Positions 1 to 7,889 are shown, numbered from the stretch's first letter. The stretch: 64,000 nucleotides of DNA from Pseudomonas sp. LS1212 (GCF_024741815.1 NZ_CP102951.1:2557001-2621000), one strand, 5' to 3'. Made by a program: numbers and translations. The notes: generated by a model not told the origin, from the letters alone.

Positions 1-1
1 C

Positions 2-388
2 ATGCCCCCCATTCGCCAGCGGGCCATCGCCCGCTTGTATCGCAAGGGCCGGATAGACCTTCACCTGCAGCAATTGCGGCGCTACCTGCAAGAATGCCTG
101 TATGGCCTGGCCCGGCAACTCCAGGAGCATCTGGGTGAACAACTGCATCTGAGCTTGCCCATGGGCGGTGCCGGGCTCTGGACCCGGGTCGTGGAGCCAG
201 TGGAGCCACGGCGGGTATTCGAGCGCTTGCTCGAGCGCAGGATAGTCATCGCCCCGGGGGAAATTTTCAGTTTGCAGGGGTTGCACCGGCAATATTTTCG
301 CCTCGGTTTCCCGCAGGACGGTCGTCAGGATCTCACTTGGGCGCTCCAGGCCATTAGTGAGGTGCTGCGCCAGGAACGCCTGGAGTGA
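2..388 (+). CDS. MocR-type PLP-dependent transcriptional regulator, C-terminal part (partial)
   Basis: The 5' end lies before the window, so only about 128 C-terminal residues are seen. They read like the small domain of the aminotransferase fold in MocR/GntR regulators: a helix-rich stretch with RLYRKGRIDLHLQQLRR, then a segment with GGAGLW, and a closing FRLGFP motif where the PLP-binding fold usually places its last conserved Arg/Phe residues. Such proteins combine an N-terminal winged helix with an aminotransferase-like sensor domain and usually control a neighbouring gene. The target cannot be inferred here because the partner side is outside the window. Confidence 0.7.
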   Translation: MPPIRQRAIARLYRKGRIDLHLQQLRRYLQECLYGLARQLQEHLGEQLHLSLPMGGAGLWTRVVEPVEPRRVFERLLERRIVIAPGEIFSLQGLHRQYFRLGFPQDGRQDLTWALQAISEVLRQERLE

Positions 389-850
389 GCAAAATCCGAG
401 GCCTCGAATCGTTCCATTTTTGAGACTCTTCAGCTCAGTCTGGCGACTACCGAAGGCAAAATTCAGGAACTACTGTGTATCTCCCGCCCCATTGGCGCCG
501 ACATTCAGTCGCACCGATGGAACACTGGAGAGGGCGCAGGCCTGAGCTTATCGACCGCCTGCCCTCGCTGATACACGAGGAGATGGAAATGAGCGCTTCC
601 GTTAACGCAGCGTATGAATCCCCTACAGGCCACGTGGATAGCGGGTTTCAGCGGATCGTGTCATTCGTCGTACCACGGACAGATACCACGGTTCGGCACA
701 GGGCTTGCAGCGATGCAGGCCCTTGGCGTTTCGGGTCGGGGTTACGTTGGGGTCACGACACCGCTTCGATCAAGCGCACGATATCGGGCTGCCCTCGGTG
801 TTCGGCCTGCCACAAATCATAGGCCGCCTGCATGGCCACTGGCGCACAAC
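389..850. other. Intergenic stretch without a convincing complete gene
   Basis: About 460 bases separate the MocR tail from the hydrolase terminator. A good ribosome-binding site (GAGGAG before ATG at 589) precedes a plus-strand frame to 822, but its later residues look non-coding, so it may be only the start of a broken gene. On the minus strand, 753-833 reads as a coding-like 26-residue tail (MQAAYDLWQAEHRGQP...) and may be a gene remnant. Neither is assigned. Confidence 0.4.
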
Positions 851-879
851 AAAAAAGCCCCCACCGCTTCGATGGGGGC
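851..879 (-). terminator. Rho-independent terminator of the hydrolase at 896
   Basis: GCCCCCA (857-863) pairs with TGGGGGC (873-879) around a nine-base loop. On the minus strand the hairpin is followed by six T residues (complement of 851-856). It lies 17 bases past the stop of the minus-strand hydrolase gene. Confidence 0.9.
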
Positions 880-895
880 GATACAGCGGATACGA

Positions 896-1576
896 TTACT
901 TGCGCTGTGAATCAAGCACTTCCTTGTTATTCACCACATCTTGCGCCTTCATGTAACTTTCGATCAGCAGTTGGTAGGCCGGGAAAATTTTGGTGTAAAC
1001 CTCAGCCCATTGCTGAGCATCGTCTCGGTTCCAGGTTTTTTGCAGCTCAGAAGCGACTGCGCCCGTATCCATCGGTACTACACCAGCCTGGACCACACGA
1101 GCGAGCGTAATTTCCTGCGCCATCTTGGTGTAGGTGCCCGAGGCATCCACCACGACGAAGACCTGATAACCGTCATGGACGGCGCTGATGGCGGGGAAGG
1201 CCATGCACACGCTGGTGATGGTGCCGGCAATGATAAGTTGCTTCTTGCCAGTGGCTTTCACTGCGGCCACGAAATCCGGATTGTCCCAGGCATTGATCTC
1301 ACCCTTGCGCGCCACGTACTGGGCGTGAGGAGCATTTTCATGAATCTCGGGGATCAGGGGGCCGTTCGGGCCTTGCGGTACGGAGGCAGTGGTGATGACC
1401 GGAATCTTGGCTAGCGTTGCCATCTTGGCCAGTGCCGCAGCGCGCAGGCGTAGCTCGGGCATCGGCATATCGCCCACTGTCTGGAACAGACCACTCTGGT
1501 GATCGATCAGCAGCATGACGGCGTTGGATGGGTCAATGGCAGGTCTCTGGTTGTTAAAGTTAGCAGGCGTGCTCAT
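896..1576 (-). CDS. Isochorismatase-like cysteine hydrolase, YcaC group
   Basis: A 226-residue protein of the isochorismatase-like fold. The expected triad region is visible: Asp25 in LLIDHQSGL, Arg90-Lys91 in YVARKGEINAW, and the nucleophile Cys124 in TSVCMAFPAIS, with the cis-peptide region just before it. YcaC-like enzymes are soluble oligomeric hydrolases of uncertain natural substrate. A GGAG box lies upstream of the ATG. The gene is closely related to the gene at 12771 on the other side of the integrated element and more distantly to the true YcaC type at 13467. A strong terminator follows. Substrate not predictable. Confidence 0.9.
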   Translation of the reverse strand: MSTPANFNNQRPAIDPSNAVMLLIDHQSGLFQTVGDMPMPELRLRAAALAKMATLAKIPVITTASVPQGPNGPLIPEIHENAPHAQYVARKGEINAWDNPDFVAAVKATGKKQLIIAGTITSVCMAFPAISAVHDGYQVFVVVDASGTYTKMAQEITLARVVQAGVVPMDTGAVASELQKTWNRDDAQQWAEVYTKIFPAYQLLIESYMKAQDVVNNKEVLDSQRK

Positions 1577-1654
1577 GGGGACTCTCCTCGGATGGGATGG
1601 CGACGATCAGGCCGCCGAAAAAACCCTCATAGCGTCATGACGCCATGAAGGAAC

Positions 1655-1744
1655 TCAATGGGCGATTTGTCCAAAGCGCCCGCTGTTGAAATCGTTGATC
1701 GCCTGAACGATCTCGTCTTGCGTGTTCATGACGAAGGGGCACAC
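1655..1744 (-). pseudogene. Pirin C-terminal remnant
   Basis: The last ~28 codons before the stop at 1655 read PFVMNTQDEIVQAINDF..., the characteristic end of YhhW-type pirins (PFVMNT followed by an amphipathic helix). Upstream of about 1745 the frame stays open but no longer resembles pirin, and no pirin cupin domain (HPHR motif) is present. The body of the gene is therefore missing. The loss coincides with the left edge of the integrated element, so the fragment probably marks that junction, or an older deletion next to it. Confidence 0.65.
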
Positions 1745-1819
1745 CAACACGTAGGCTACAATCACAGGGCGCCGATTTCCCATTTGCAGGGGCGCTCGCC
1801 AAGTACCTGCTAAGTGTGG

Positions 1820-1827
1820 AGATACCA
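1820..1827. repeat. Left-end copy of the AGATACCA motif
   Basis: AGATACCA here matches the motif present three times around the integrase promoter (12565-12610), though one of those copies lacks the leading AG. It is the only copy I noticed near the left edge, so it may be an arm-type integrase site. It overlaps the ribosome-binding site of the small gene at 1830, so chance similarity is possible. Confidence 0.35.
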
Positions 1828-1829
1828 AA

Positions 1830-2000
1830 ATGCTCATCGCCATCATCATCGACCAAGAAAGCCTAGACGCATTTGTCCATCCTGCCCTTGACCTTGTGAG
1901 CGGGTGCCTCATCGAACTGGAAGCACCAGTGCAACTGGAGTTGTTCCCTACGCAAAATCTGCCGCAGCATAGCCCTGCGATTGATCCGGATTTCACCTAG
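1830..2000 (+). CDS. Small hypothetical protein at element left end (56 aa)
   Basis: An ATG preceded by GGAG with an eight-base spacer opens a 56-codon frame ending in TAG at 1998-2000. The product starts with a hydrophobic stretch (MLIAIIID) and contains alternating acidic and hydrophobic residues (LIELEAPVQLELF). It is the only plausible plus-strand gene in the element and converges on the TerS-like gene, overlapping its end by four bases. No family recognised. Length and start signal make it plausible but unproven. Confidence 0.45.
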   Translation: MLIAIIIDQESLDAFVHPALDLVSGCLIELEAPVQLELFPTQNLPQHSPAIDPDFT

Positions 2001-2638
2001 CGCGGTTTCCGGAAGCGTTGCCCATTGATCGTGATCGACGGTGCCGGGCTGGGCCGGACAGGACCGGGGCCACACTGCTCGGCACTCGAACCAACGTAGT
2101 TTGTCAGGTTGGCTTCCTTGGTCTGCCGAATCAGTCTCTGGTCGGCGCGCTCTTCATCGGTCAGTGGTAGCTCACTGGCCCAACGTTCGCGCTCGGGGTC
2201 AGGCATGGGTTCAGGGGGTAGCAAGGGCATGGCATCAGGACGCTGCCAGTGCGGGTCACAGGCTTGCTGCGGTGTCGGCTGGACATCGATGGCGGGCTCT
2301 TGGTCCTTGCGCGCGTACGCGGCTTTGGACAAAGCGAAAGCAATCCTGCGAGCGGCTTCAAATTCAGTGTCGATGTTGATCTGCACATTGGTCTGGATAT
2401 CGACGGCATCATCGCGTGCCATCGGCGGCATCAACCGCGACAGGCAGTCGCGGATGAAGGCTTCGGGTTTGGTCTTGGCGTAGTCGAGGAGAAAGGCTGC
2501 ACCGCCCATGGCTTGGTACACCGCCAAGATGTCATTGGCGATTTCGCCGCCGATTAATTGCCGCTGGTTTTTATCCAAGCTGCCTTTAACCCTGCCGCCA
2601 GATTTGACGCAACCGGGTTTTCGACCACGGGTTGCCAT
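1997..2638 (-). CDS. Phage terminase small subunit-like protein
   Basis: 213 residues. The N-terminus has the basic patch SGGRVKGSLDKNQR seen in many phage small terminase-like proteins (GGRKKGTPNK type). It is followed by a helical region (ANDILAVYQAMGG, FLLDYAKTKPEAFIRDCLSRL) like the DNA-binding/oligomerisation part of that group. The C-terminal half is rich in Pro, Gln and Glu and looks disordered. The ATG directly follows the TAA of the upstream 60-residue gene. In satellites, a private TerS redirects a helper phage's large terminase to the satellite DNA. That role is inference here, because no other packaging gene is present and homology was judged by eye. Confidence 0.5.
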   Translation of the reverse strand: MATRGRKPGCVKSGGRVKGSLDKNQRQLIGGEIANDILAVYQAMGGAAFLLDYAKTKPEAFIRDCLSRLMPPMARDDAVDIQTNVQINIDTEFEAARRIAFALSKAAYARKDQEPAIDVQPTPQQACDPHWQRPDAMPLLPPEPMPDPERERWASELPLTDEERADQRLIRQTKEANLTNYVGSSAEQCGPGPVRPSPAPSITINGQRFRKPR

Positions 2639-2821
2639 TTATTCCACCGCCTCATCCAGTGTCACATCCATCCATTGCAGCTTGCCGGTGGTGTCGTATT
2701 TGAACCCTGCCTTGCCAGAACTGGGCGGCTGCTCGGGCTGCTCTTTTAGCCATTCAGCGAGCGCCATGACCAGTACGCGGGCTTCGGCTACGGGATCGCC
2801 GTCAAAAGTAAGGGTTGCCAT
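2639..2821 (-). CDS. Hypothetical element protein (60 aa)
   Basis: Small acidic protein beginning MATLTFDGDPVAEAR and containing a short helix (VMALAEWLKEQ). It has a good AGGAG box, and its stop is immediately followed by the ATG of the TerS-like gene, so the two are probably translationally coupled. No family recognised. A position just before terS in a structural-gene run would fit a small phage-type accessory protein, but nothing in the sequence proves this. Confidence 0.6.
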   Translation of the reverse strand: MATLTFDGDPVAEARVLVMALAEWLKEQPEQPPSSGKAGFKYDTTGKLQWMDVTLDEAVE

Positions 2822-2832
2822 TGCTCGATCTC

Positions 2833-3351
2833 CTATTGCGGTATACCCAACTGGTAAGGGTTCGGTCCAGCGTCAGGGGTAGGCGGTGGCACTGTGGGCG
2901 GTCTGATTTCCTTCATGCCAATGACTTTACCGGCACCGTCGCGGACGGCTTGCAATACCGCACCGTTGTTGTATTTCACCTGAAAAATCTGCCCCGCCGA
3001 ATCGCGGACGAACTGCATTTCGGGAACGAGTCTGGGCCCGGCGCCAGCGTTGGCTGGCGTGGGCGGTAGTGGAGCCGGTGCATTGAATTCCCGCATCATC
3101 CGTTCCGTATGGGACGATTGTTCCCGCTGCCTTTCCAGTTCTTTAGCAATACGCTCCGCCACACTTGCATCGATTAATTGCTGGATAGCCGTACCCAAAC
3201 CCGAAACGTCCACAGGATCGGGGGCTTTATCCGGTAGCTCGATGCCGAGTTGCCGCGCCCGGTACAACAGGCGGCCGAGCGCGGGATGCGTACTTGCAGG
3301 CGCTGGTTCTTCCTTTCGCGGGGGCGGGGGCCGATTAAGGATATTGCTCAT
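2833..3351 (-). CDS. Hypothetical element protein, Pro-rich ends (172 aa)
   Basis: Both ends are rich in Pro (RPPPPRKEEPAP at the start, RPPTVPPPTPDAGP near the end). The middle has a charged helix (VAERIAKELERQREQ) that could form a coiled coil, then a predicted beta region (FVRDSAGQIFQVKYNNG). The start ATG overlaps the stop of the preceding gene by four bases, showing translational coupling. No family recognised. The layout of a coiled coil between flexible arms would suit an assembly or adaptor protein, but this is only a structural impression. Confidence 0.6.
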   Translation of the reverse strand: MSNILNRPPPPRKEEPAPASTHPALGRLLYRARQLGIELPDKAPDPVDVSGLGTAIQQLIDASVAERIAKELERQREQSSHTERMMREFNAPAPLPPTPANAGAGPRLVPEMQFVRDSAGQIFQVKYNNGAVLQAVRDGAGKVIGMKEIRPPTVPPPTPDAGPNPYQLGIPQ

Positions 3352-3533
3352 TTCAGTCGCGCCTGTGCAATCAAACCGCGCAGTTTGATTTCCTGCCCGC
3401 CGTGCAAAAACGGAAGGTTTAGCAAATCGTTAAATTTACGGATGAGTGTTTCGTCGCCACCGGCTGCCACCAACTCATCGCGGACTTGGCGACCTTCAAG
3501 GCAAAGGGGATGTGAAGCGGAAATGTTGTCCAT
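3348..3533 (-). CDS. Hypothetical element protein (61 aa)
   Basis: A short, probably all-helical protein (MDNISASHPLCLEGRQVRDEL...). It has a GAGG ribosome-binding site and a four-base overlap with the next gene. It lies in the middle of the structural-like run. No family recognised and no motif seen. Confidence 0.55.
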   Translation of the reverse strand: MDNISASHPLCLEGRQVRDELVAAGGDETLIRKFNDLLNLPFLHGGQEIKLRGLIAQARLK

Positions 3534-3544
3534 GATTTTAACCT

Positions 3545-3925
3545 CTATATAAATTCACTTAGCCCAAGTTTTAAAACGCGGTTACTGCTTTGGGCCACAG
3601 CCGCGCCCGTCGTCGTTATACTCGTTAGCTTCAGCAGTTGAAGGCCAGCGAACTGGGCTGGGTCAAAGGCGACGACTCGATTAGCCGCTGCCTGAAAAAC
3701 CAGAAAATCACCAGCGCTATTGCGCACCGGGAAAAAGCTGGTACTGCCATCCACATTGGTTTCAAAGCCAATACCAGCCGAGTCCCATGCCGTGGACATT
3801 TGAACGCAGCTAAGGGTCAGCCCGGTAACGTTGACGCTATCACTAACGCCAGATGCGGCTGTGGAAAGCGTCACCGTGGCAAATGTGCGGCTGGATGGTT
3901 TGGGGCGGATGGGTCTGGTTGCCAT
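3545..3925 (-). CDS. Phage decoration/minor structural-like protein
   Basis: 126 residues, beta-rich, starting MATRPIRPKPSSRTFATVTLS. The layout (short basic arm, alternating Ser/Thr/Val strands, a central GIGFETNVDGSTSF hairpin, then FDPAQFAGLQLLKLTS) resembles small beta-sandwich proteins common beside capsid genes in phages and prophages. These are usually annotated as hypothetical or decoration proteins. A clear AGAGGTG box precedes the ATG. In a satellite such a protein might bind or alter the helper capsid. Confidence in the fold is moderate, in the function low. Confidence 0.45.
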   Translation of the reverse strand: MATRPIRPKPSSRTFATVTLSTAASGVSDSVNVTGLTLSCVQMSTAWDSAGIGFETNVDGSTSFFPVRNSAGDFLVFQAAANRVVAFDPAQFAGLQLLKLTSITTTGAAVAQSSNRVLKLGLSEFI

Positions 3926-3928
3926 GAT

Positions 3929-4852
3929 TCACCTCTTATCCCGAGCATCAATCAATACGCGATATCTCGCTTGCAGTTGCGGGTCAGCGAGATATTTTTT
4001 ACGCTCGGTCTTCATCACGTTTTCGATTGCAGCGATCTCTTGGGCAATCGCACCGCCTGACGTGGGCAGGGAACCACTACCGATGGCGCTGTTAAACAAA
4101 TGTTCGAGCACTTCCACACTGTTCAACATTGACCCTTGATTGCTGATCTGGCTCAAGTGCGCCTGATCCTTGGCCGGGAGATTGTTCAAATATTCCTGCG
4201 CCACTTGCAGATTCGATTCGTAGGAAGTGCCCCAACGCTTGCGCAAGGTGATTTCTGTATTCAGCTTGAGGCGTTCGTTACGCCGGTCGAGTTCGCGCCA
4301 TTCGCCATCGGTCAACTGATCCTCATAAGAAGGGGGTGCGCTTCCTTGCGCCGGAGCACTGCCTCCAACTTGTTGCGCATTAATCCGTCGCGTCGCCTCC
4401 GACACCCACCAGCAGCAGTCCTGAACCATCTTCGCGCTAAAGTTGTGGTCGTGGGCGAAATCGGCGAAGGCTTGGAAAATCGGGTCGGACTTATGCTCGA
4501 AAAGGTTATAGCGGTGGCGTTGCCGTTGTGGCCGTGGCGGATTAGCGAGTGCATCCTGATACCATTGAATGGCTTGCTGGATATGCCGCGCATTGTGCTG
4601 AAGCTGGGAAAAATCCGAGAGAAAAACAGCACTCAGCTGTCCGATTGCGGCCTGCACTTGTTGGGCAGTTACACCGGGGGGGGCTGCTTGCCCAAAGATC
4701 GTTTGGCCGCCTTGAAAGTCGGCAACCTCCCTTGGTGACAACAGGTCAACGTCGGTTGTTCCCCACGAATCAGGTTGTATGGGCGCCAGCGGGGACGGTG
4801 CGACAGGCGCTAGCTCGCCGCCGCTATCATAAAGCTCAATGTCAGTGCTCAT
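3929..4852 (-). CDS. Phage scaffold/assembly-like protein
   Basis: 307 residues, highly charged and mostly helical after a Pro-rich, acidic N-terminus. The C-terminus (IAAIENVMKTERKKYLADPQ then LQARYRVLIDARDKR) resembles the tail of phage scaffold-like assembly proteins, where a repeated charged helix binds capsid protein. A Gln-rich helix lies at about residues 65-110. The gene overlaps the upstream gene by four bases (ATGA). No capsid gene is present for it to scaffold, so if the reading is right it should act on a helper's capsid. It could also be an unrelated coiled-coil protein. Confidence 0.4.
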   Translation of the reverse strand: MSTDIELYDSGGELAPVAPSPLAPIQPDSWGTTDVDLLSPREVADFQGGQTIFGQAAPPGVTAQQVQAAIGQLSAVFLSDFSQLQHNARHIQQAIQWYQDALANPPRPQRQRHRYNLFEHKSDPIFQAFADFAHDHNFSAKMVQDCCWWVSEATRRINAQQVGGSAPAQGSAPPSYEDQLTDGEWRELDRRNERLKLNTEITLRKRWGTSYESNLQVAQEYLNNLPAKDQAHLSQISNQGSMLNSVEVLEHLFNSAIGSGSLPTSGGAIAQEIAAIENVMKTERKKYLADPQLQARYRVLIDARDKR

Positions 4853-5280
4853 AGTAATTCAGCCTTCAGTTTCTGTAGCTTGACTAGCCGCAATTCCTCA
4901 CGCAAAAGCCTTAGCGGCTTCCGGCAAAGCGAGTGGACGTTTTGCCCTTCGACCCACTCGCCGTTGTCGTCAAGCTCAGGCACCAGATCAAGCTCGACCT
5001 CTTCGTACAAGTTGCAGAACTGGCAGGTGTGCGCCCCCCAGACATAGCGGGGGAGTTTTTTCACGGTTAAATCGACGACGCGGATGTAGGGGTCGAAGTG
5101 AGAGTAAAACAGGGCAATGCCCATACCAAGGAGCACATAGCGGAAATGCGTGCTTTGAATCGTCACCAGCGCGTCCTTGGCTTTGACGGCGCGCAGGAAT
5201 TGTTTTGGCGAGTACATTCCGGTCTTGCCTTTGAAGCGGGCGACGATTATGTGTAAGAGTTCGGTTTCTGCTGCGGTCAT
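4849..5280 (-). CDS. Hypothetical element protein with Cys pairs (143 aa)
   Basis: A 143-residue protein with a helical N-terminal half (LLHIIVARFKGKTGMYSPKQ). Later, HTCQFCNLYEEVEL and HSLCRKPLRLL could supply three Cys and two His to a zinc site. The C-terminus is strongly basic. Both ends overlap neighbouring genes by four bases. The next gene upstream also has a C-terminal Cys/His cluster (CCAYC and MLHRQCSRPWGL), so the two may be distant relatives or partners. No family recognised. Confidence 0.6.
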   Translation of the reverse strand: MTAAETELLHIIVARFKGKTGMYSPKQFLRAVKAKDALVTIQSTHFRYVLLGMGIALFYSHFDPYIRVVDLTVKKLPRYVWGAHTCQFCNLYEEVELDLVPELDDNGEWVEGQNVHSLCRKPLRLLREELRLVKLQKLKAELL

Positions 5281-5750
5281 GACTTAGCCCTCGCCACAAG
5301 GTCGCGCATCAAGCCCCAAGGTCTGGAGCATTGCCGGTGGAGCATGACACCGGGGATCGGGTTATTATAAATGTCCAGTTCTGGTTTTAATGCCTCCATG
5401 ACTCCACGTTCATCTTGAAGGCAATAAGCACAGCAGTCAGGGCTGGGTGGCCGTTTAGCCAATAAGCGTTTGGCTACTTCAGGATCAGCAGTAACTGCCA
5501 AGCAGATCAAACGCCATGATTGAGTTCTATCTGCTGATCGCCACAGTGCAGTTTCGTAAGTCACTTCTAATGTCCGTTGGGTTTCTTCCTTGCGTATAAA
5601 TACGCTGATCTGGTCGGCATCTGGCGCAGCCTCACCAATAGAGTAAGCTATTAATTCTATTAGCTTTTCCAGACTGCCACGGAAGGCAATGTAAAACTTT
5701 GCGCAATAGGCGGTATGGGCGAGCACTATCAGTTGATCTTCAAGTTTCAT
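5277..5750 (-). CDS. Hypothetical element protein with Cys cluster (157 aa)
   Basis: 157 residues. The N-terminal part is helical and hydrophobic (LIVLAHTAYCAKFYIAFRG). The C-terminal third carries PDCCAYCLQDERG and later GVMLHRQCSRPW, a possible CxxC...HxxC metal site like that of the neighbour at 4849. The ATG starts six bases after the previous stop. The ribosome-binding site is weak, which suggests coupling. No family recognised. Confidence 0.6.
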   Translation of the reverse strand: MKLEDQLIVLAHTAYCAKFYIAFRGSLEKLIELIAYSIGEAAPDADQISVFIRKEETQRTLEVTYETALWRSADRTQSWRLICLAVTADPEVAKRLLAKRPPSPDCCAYCLQDERGVMEALKPELDIYNNPIPGVMLHRQCSRPWGLMRDLVARAKS

Positions 5751-5756
5751 GGTCGA

Positions 5757-6236
5757 TCACCGCAGCGTTGCTGAATCTAACAGTTCGGCTAATGCAGCAT
5801 CGCGGGAAGGTTTACCGCGTACCATCATTACATTGTCAGCCAGTCGCGTTACACACCACTGGCACTCCTGATCTGGCCCTCGGTAGTCAATTGAAAAGCC
5901 GGGTGGAAGGCCTTCAGTGCTGGTGAGAAGTGCTGGTAATGGATAGAAGTGCAGTAACTGCATAGTGCAAAACCCGCGTCCGGCATCGACCACTAACAGT
6001 TCGGCATAGCCGCTGCGATCTTCATAAATCACGTTGACTCTATCGAAGGGTCTGAATTGATCGGATACCACACTCCAAAGCCCTGATTGCAGCAGCCTTT
6101 CCTTTGAAGTGTTGCGCGGCACCACTGCGGACCAAACGTTGTTCCGGCTCTCGTTGAACGTAATAGCGCTGCGGTACAACGGGATGATCTTTTCCGCTGG
6201 GGCTTCTGCGGTTTCAGTGCTGGGGCTGTTGGCCAT
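5757..6236 (-). CDS. Hypothetical element protein (159 aa)
   Basis: The start at 6236 is chosen because GGAGA lies nine bases before that ATG. The frame stays open upstream to 6284 without a better signal. The product has an Ala/Glu-rich N-terminus, then a mixed alpha/beta body with many aromatic residues (WSAVVPRNTS, FRPFDRVNVIYEDRSGYAELLVVD). The body could be a small substrate- or DNA-contacting fold. It opens a set of three closely spaced genes. No family recognised. Confidence 0.55.
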   Translation of the reverse strand: MANSPSTETAEAPAEKIIPLYRSAITFNESRNNVWSAVVPRNTSKERLLQSGLWSVVSDQFRPFDRVNVIYEDRSGYAELLVVDAGRGFCTMQLLHFYPLPALLTSTEGLPPGFSIDYRGPDQECQWCVTRLADNVMMVRGKPSRDAALAELLDSATLR

Positions 6237-6318
6237 GTTGGGTATCTCCAAAGTCAGGTGTATTTGGTATTTTGACTTCAGCATGAACCGGCATGGCAGC
6301 AGATGTGCGGCTTGTTAG

Positions 6319-6717
6319 TTAGAACCCTTTAAACTCATAGGCAACTCGACGAACGGTTTGGATATCCGGTGCGTCAAGCCCATTCAGTTCATAAAACTTC
6401 ATCAGGATACTGGTCCAGCCACAGCGGTTTTTGTCTACAAGTGCAGCCCGCTTTCTGCGAATCACGTCTTCGATGTGCGCCTCGATCAAGGCAGTGCGGA
6501 AGTCACGGGCAAGCCGGGCCTTCCTGTTGCCAATGGCCTGGAGTCGCTGGAGTTCCACCTGCGCCCGCTGCCAAGCCAATAGAGGCGCACGGGCCTCGTC
6601 GGAGCAGAGTTCCATCTGCCTGTCCAAACCCCACTCAACCAGTAAAGACAGGGCTTTCTGGTCGCCCTTCTGCGCCTTGTCGATCAGGCGACGAATTTCA
6701 GTGTGTGTCAGTTTCAC
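6319..6717 (-). CDS. Hypothetical charged helical protein, first gene of the left operon (132 aa)
   Basis: GTG start at 6717, chosen because a near-perfect GAGGAGG box lies five bases upstream. A TTG further up has none. The product is almost entirely helical and rich in Arg, Lys, Glu and Gln (LTHTEIRRLIDKAQKGDQKAL, then WQRAQVELQRLQAIGNRKARL). It looks like a coiled-coil or nucleic-acid-binding protein. It is the promoter-proximal gene of the run ending in the TerS-like gene. No family recognised. Confidence 0.6.
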   Translation of the reverse strand: MKLTHTEIRRLIDKAQKGDQKALSLLVEWGLDRQMELCSDEARAPLLAWQRAQVELQRLQAIGNRKARLARDFRTALIEAHIEDVIRRKRAALVDKNRCGWTSILMKFYELNGLDAPDIQTVRRVAYEFKGF

Positions 6718-6730
6718 ATCTACCTCCTCA

Positions 6731-7188
6731 AGCCCCAAGCGGGCAGCAGGATCATTTCTGGGCGCCTTTCTCTATCTAGGAGCTAGGGGTAGTAGCGCTC
6801 ACCATGTTGTTGCGTCTCTTAGCGCATCCTGCGAGGTCGGCCACCTAAACCCTTACGTCTTTCCGATATAAAAAAACAGCTTTCACATAACCGTCTATGG
6901 GGGTTTTCAGGCCTCCATGTAGCCCGGTTGTAACCCCATCGGCACCGAACCGCTCTACCACAGGGTTTTTATGGCCGGAATCAGCGGATCAAAGATCCGT
7001 TTAGGGGTTCTTTCAGGTCATGGTGGACCTGTTTCGAGTGCCCGCGTTCCGCTGTATATCCATCCATCATTTACCCTCTCTTCGTGGTAGGAATCAGCCC
7101 TGTTACCACAACCATCATTCACCGCGTCCAGTGTTTATAGGCTTGTCTGCCTTCAGATGCGCTGCTTGGAGAGCAGGCATATGTGTTT
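6731..7188. promoter_or_regulatory. Long non-coding stretch, probable control region of the left operon
   Basis: About 460 bases with no credible gene on either strand, lying just upstream of the first gene of the structural-like run. It contains a perfect interrupted palindrome CGGATC-aaa-GATCCG (6985-6999) and a run of short G/C tracts. The promoter and operator for late-type expression are expected here, but I could not define a -35/-10 pair. Confidence 0.35.
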
Positions 7189-7563
7189 TTAGAGCCCGCA
7201 ATGACGCCGCATGAACTCCAAGGCGTCGTCCACCTGCTCGATGGTCACTTCACACAACAGGTTGACGTGCCTATGCAGAAAAAACGCTCGCTGCGAGTGA
7301 GGCATCCGCCGCAACTGCGGCGCAAGCGCGACAGCCGTACGGGTTATGACGGCAAGGTTGGGGAACTCGGGACGCGGGTTGAACAAATGGTTTTCTTCGC
7401 ACCGGGCACGCACAAAAGCTTGATGCATATCGTCGGGGGCGTCATTTCTCAAGTAAGTCACCCCATCCATAAAGTCTCCGCCCGGTTTGTCCGTTAAAGC
7501 TTTAAGTGCTTCGTATAATTTTCCGCTCATAAAGCTGCCTACCTTGGGCGTTCGGCCCGTCAT
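7189..7563 (-). CDS. Hypothetical element protein (124 aa)
   Basis: 124 residues from the ATG at 7563. An internal ATG (MSGKLYEAL, residue 12) is an alternative start, and neither has a strong ribosome-binding site. The protein is helical with many His, Arg and Phe residues (MPHSQRAFFLHRHVNLLCEVTI by halves) and an acidic end (IEQVDDALEFMRR). It lies between the origin-like region and the left control region, where satellites often keep replication or regulation genes. No family recognised. Confidence 0.5.
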   Translation of the reverse strand: MTGRTPKVGSFMSGKLYEALKALTDKPGGDFMDGVTYLRNDAPDDMHQAFVRARCEENHLFNPRPEFPNLAVITRTAVALAPQLRRMPHSQRAFFLHRHVNLLCEVTIEQVDDALEFMRRHCGL

Positions 7564-7583
7564 AACGGTAATCTGCTAATTTT

Positions 7584-7889
7584 CTATTTCTCTATGTCCG
7601 CCTTACTGTTTTCACTACTAGCGCGCAATAACCGCATTAGCAATTGCGCAACAGTTTCACCCGGCAGGCGTGCAGCTAATAAAGCCTCTGCATCTGCCAT
7701 ATCCAGATATGCGGCAATGCGTTTTTGTCCTAGTGCTTTACGGCGCAGGCGGAATACACGCTGCTTGCGGGCGTTCCGGTTCACCGTCCCCTTCAACTCG
7801 ACCCATCCCTGTTGCAACAAACGGTCAAGGTCGCCGGGGCCGACTTCTCGGCATTGGCTCGGGTGCGCCAGCTTTGTTCCTGTTTTCAT
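7584..7889 (-). CDS. Hypothetical basic protein next to the iteron region (101 aa)
   Basis: The start at 7889 is favoured by GGAGG seven bases upstream. A longer frame to 7985 would run through the iteron repeats. The product is basic (KGTVNRNARKQRVFRLRRKAL), followed by a short helix pair (IAAYLDMADAEALLAARLPG, then TVAQLLMRLLR) that could be a ribbon-helix-helix-like or dimerisation motif. Being the first gene beside the iterons, it is a candidate copy-control or iteron-binding factor. That is inference from position only. Confidence 0.5.
   Translation of the reverse strand: MKTGTKLAHPSQCREVGPGDLDRLLQQGWVELKGTVNRNARKQRVFRLRRKALGQKRIAAYLDMADAEALLAARLPGETVAQLLMRLLRASSENSKADIEK

Noticed and set aside
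7020..7214. 64-codon plus-strand frame in the element's control region
   Set aside because: No start signal, and the residue composition (many His, Cys, Arg) is that of random frames.
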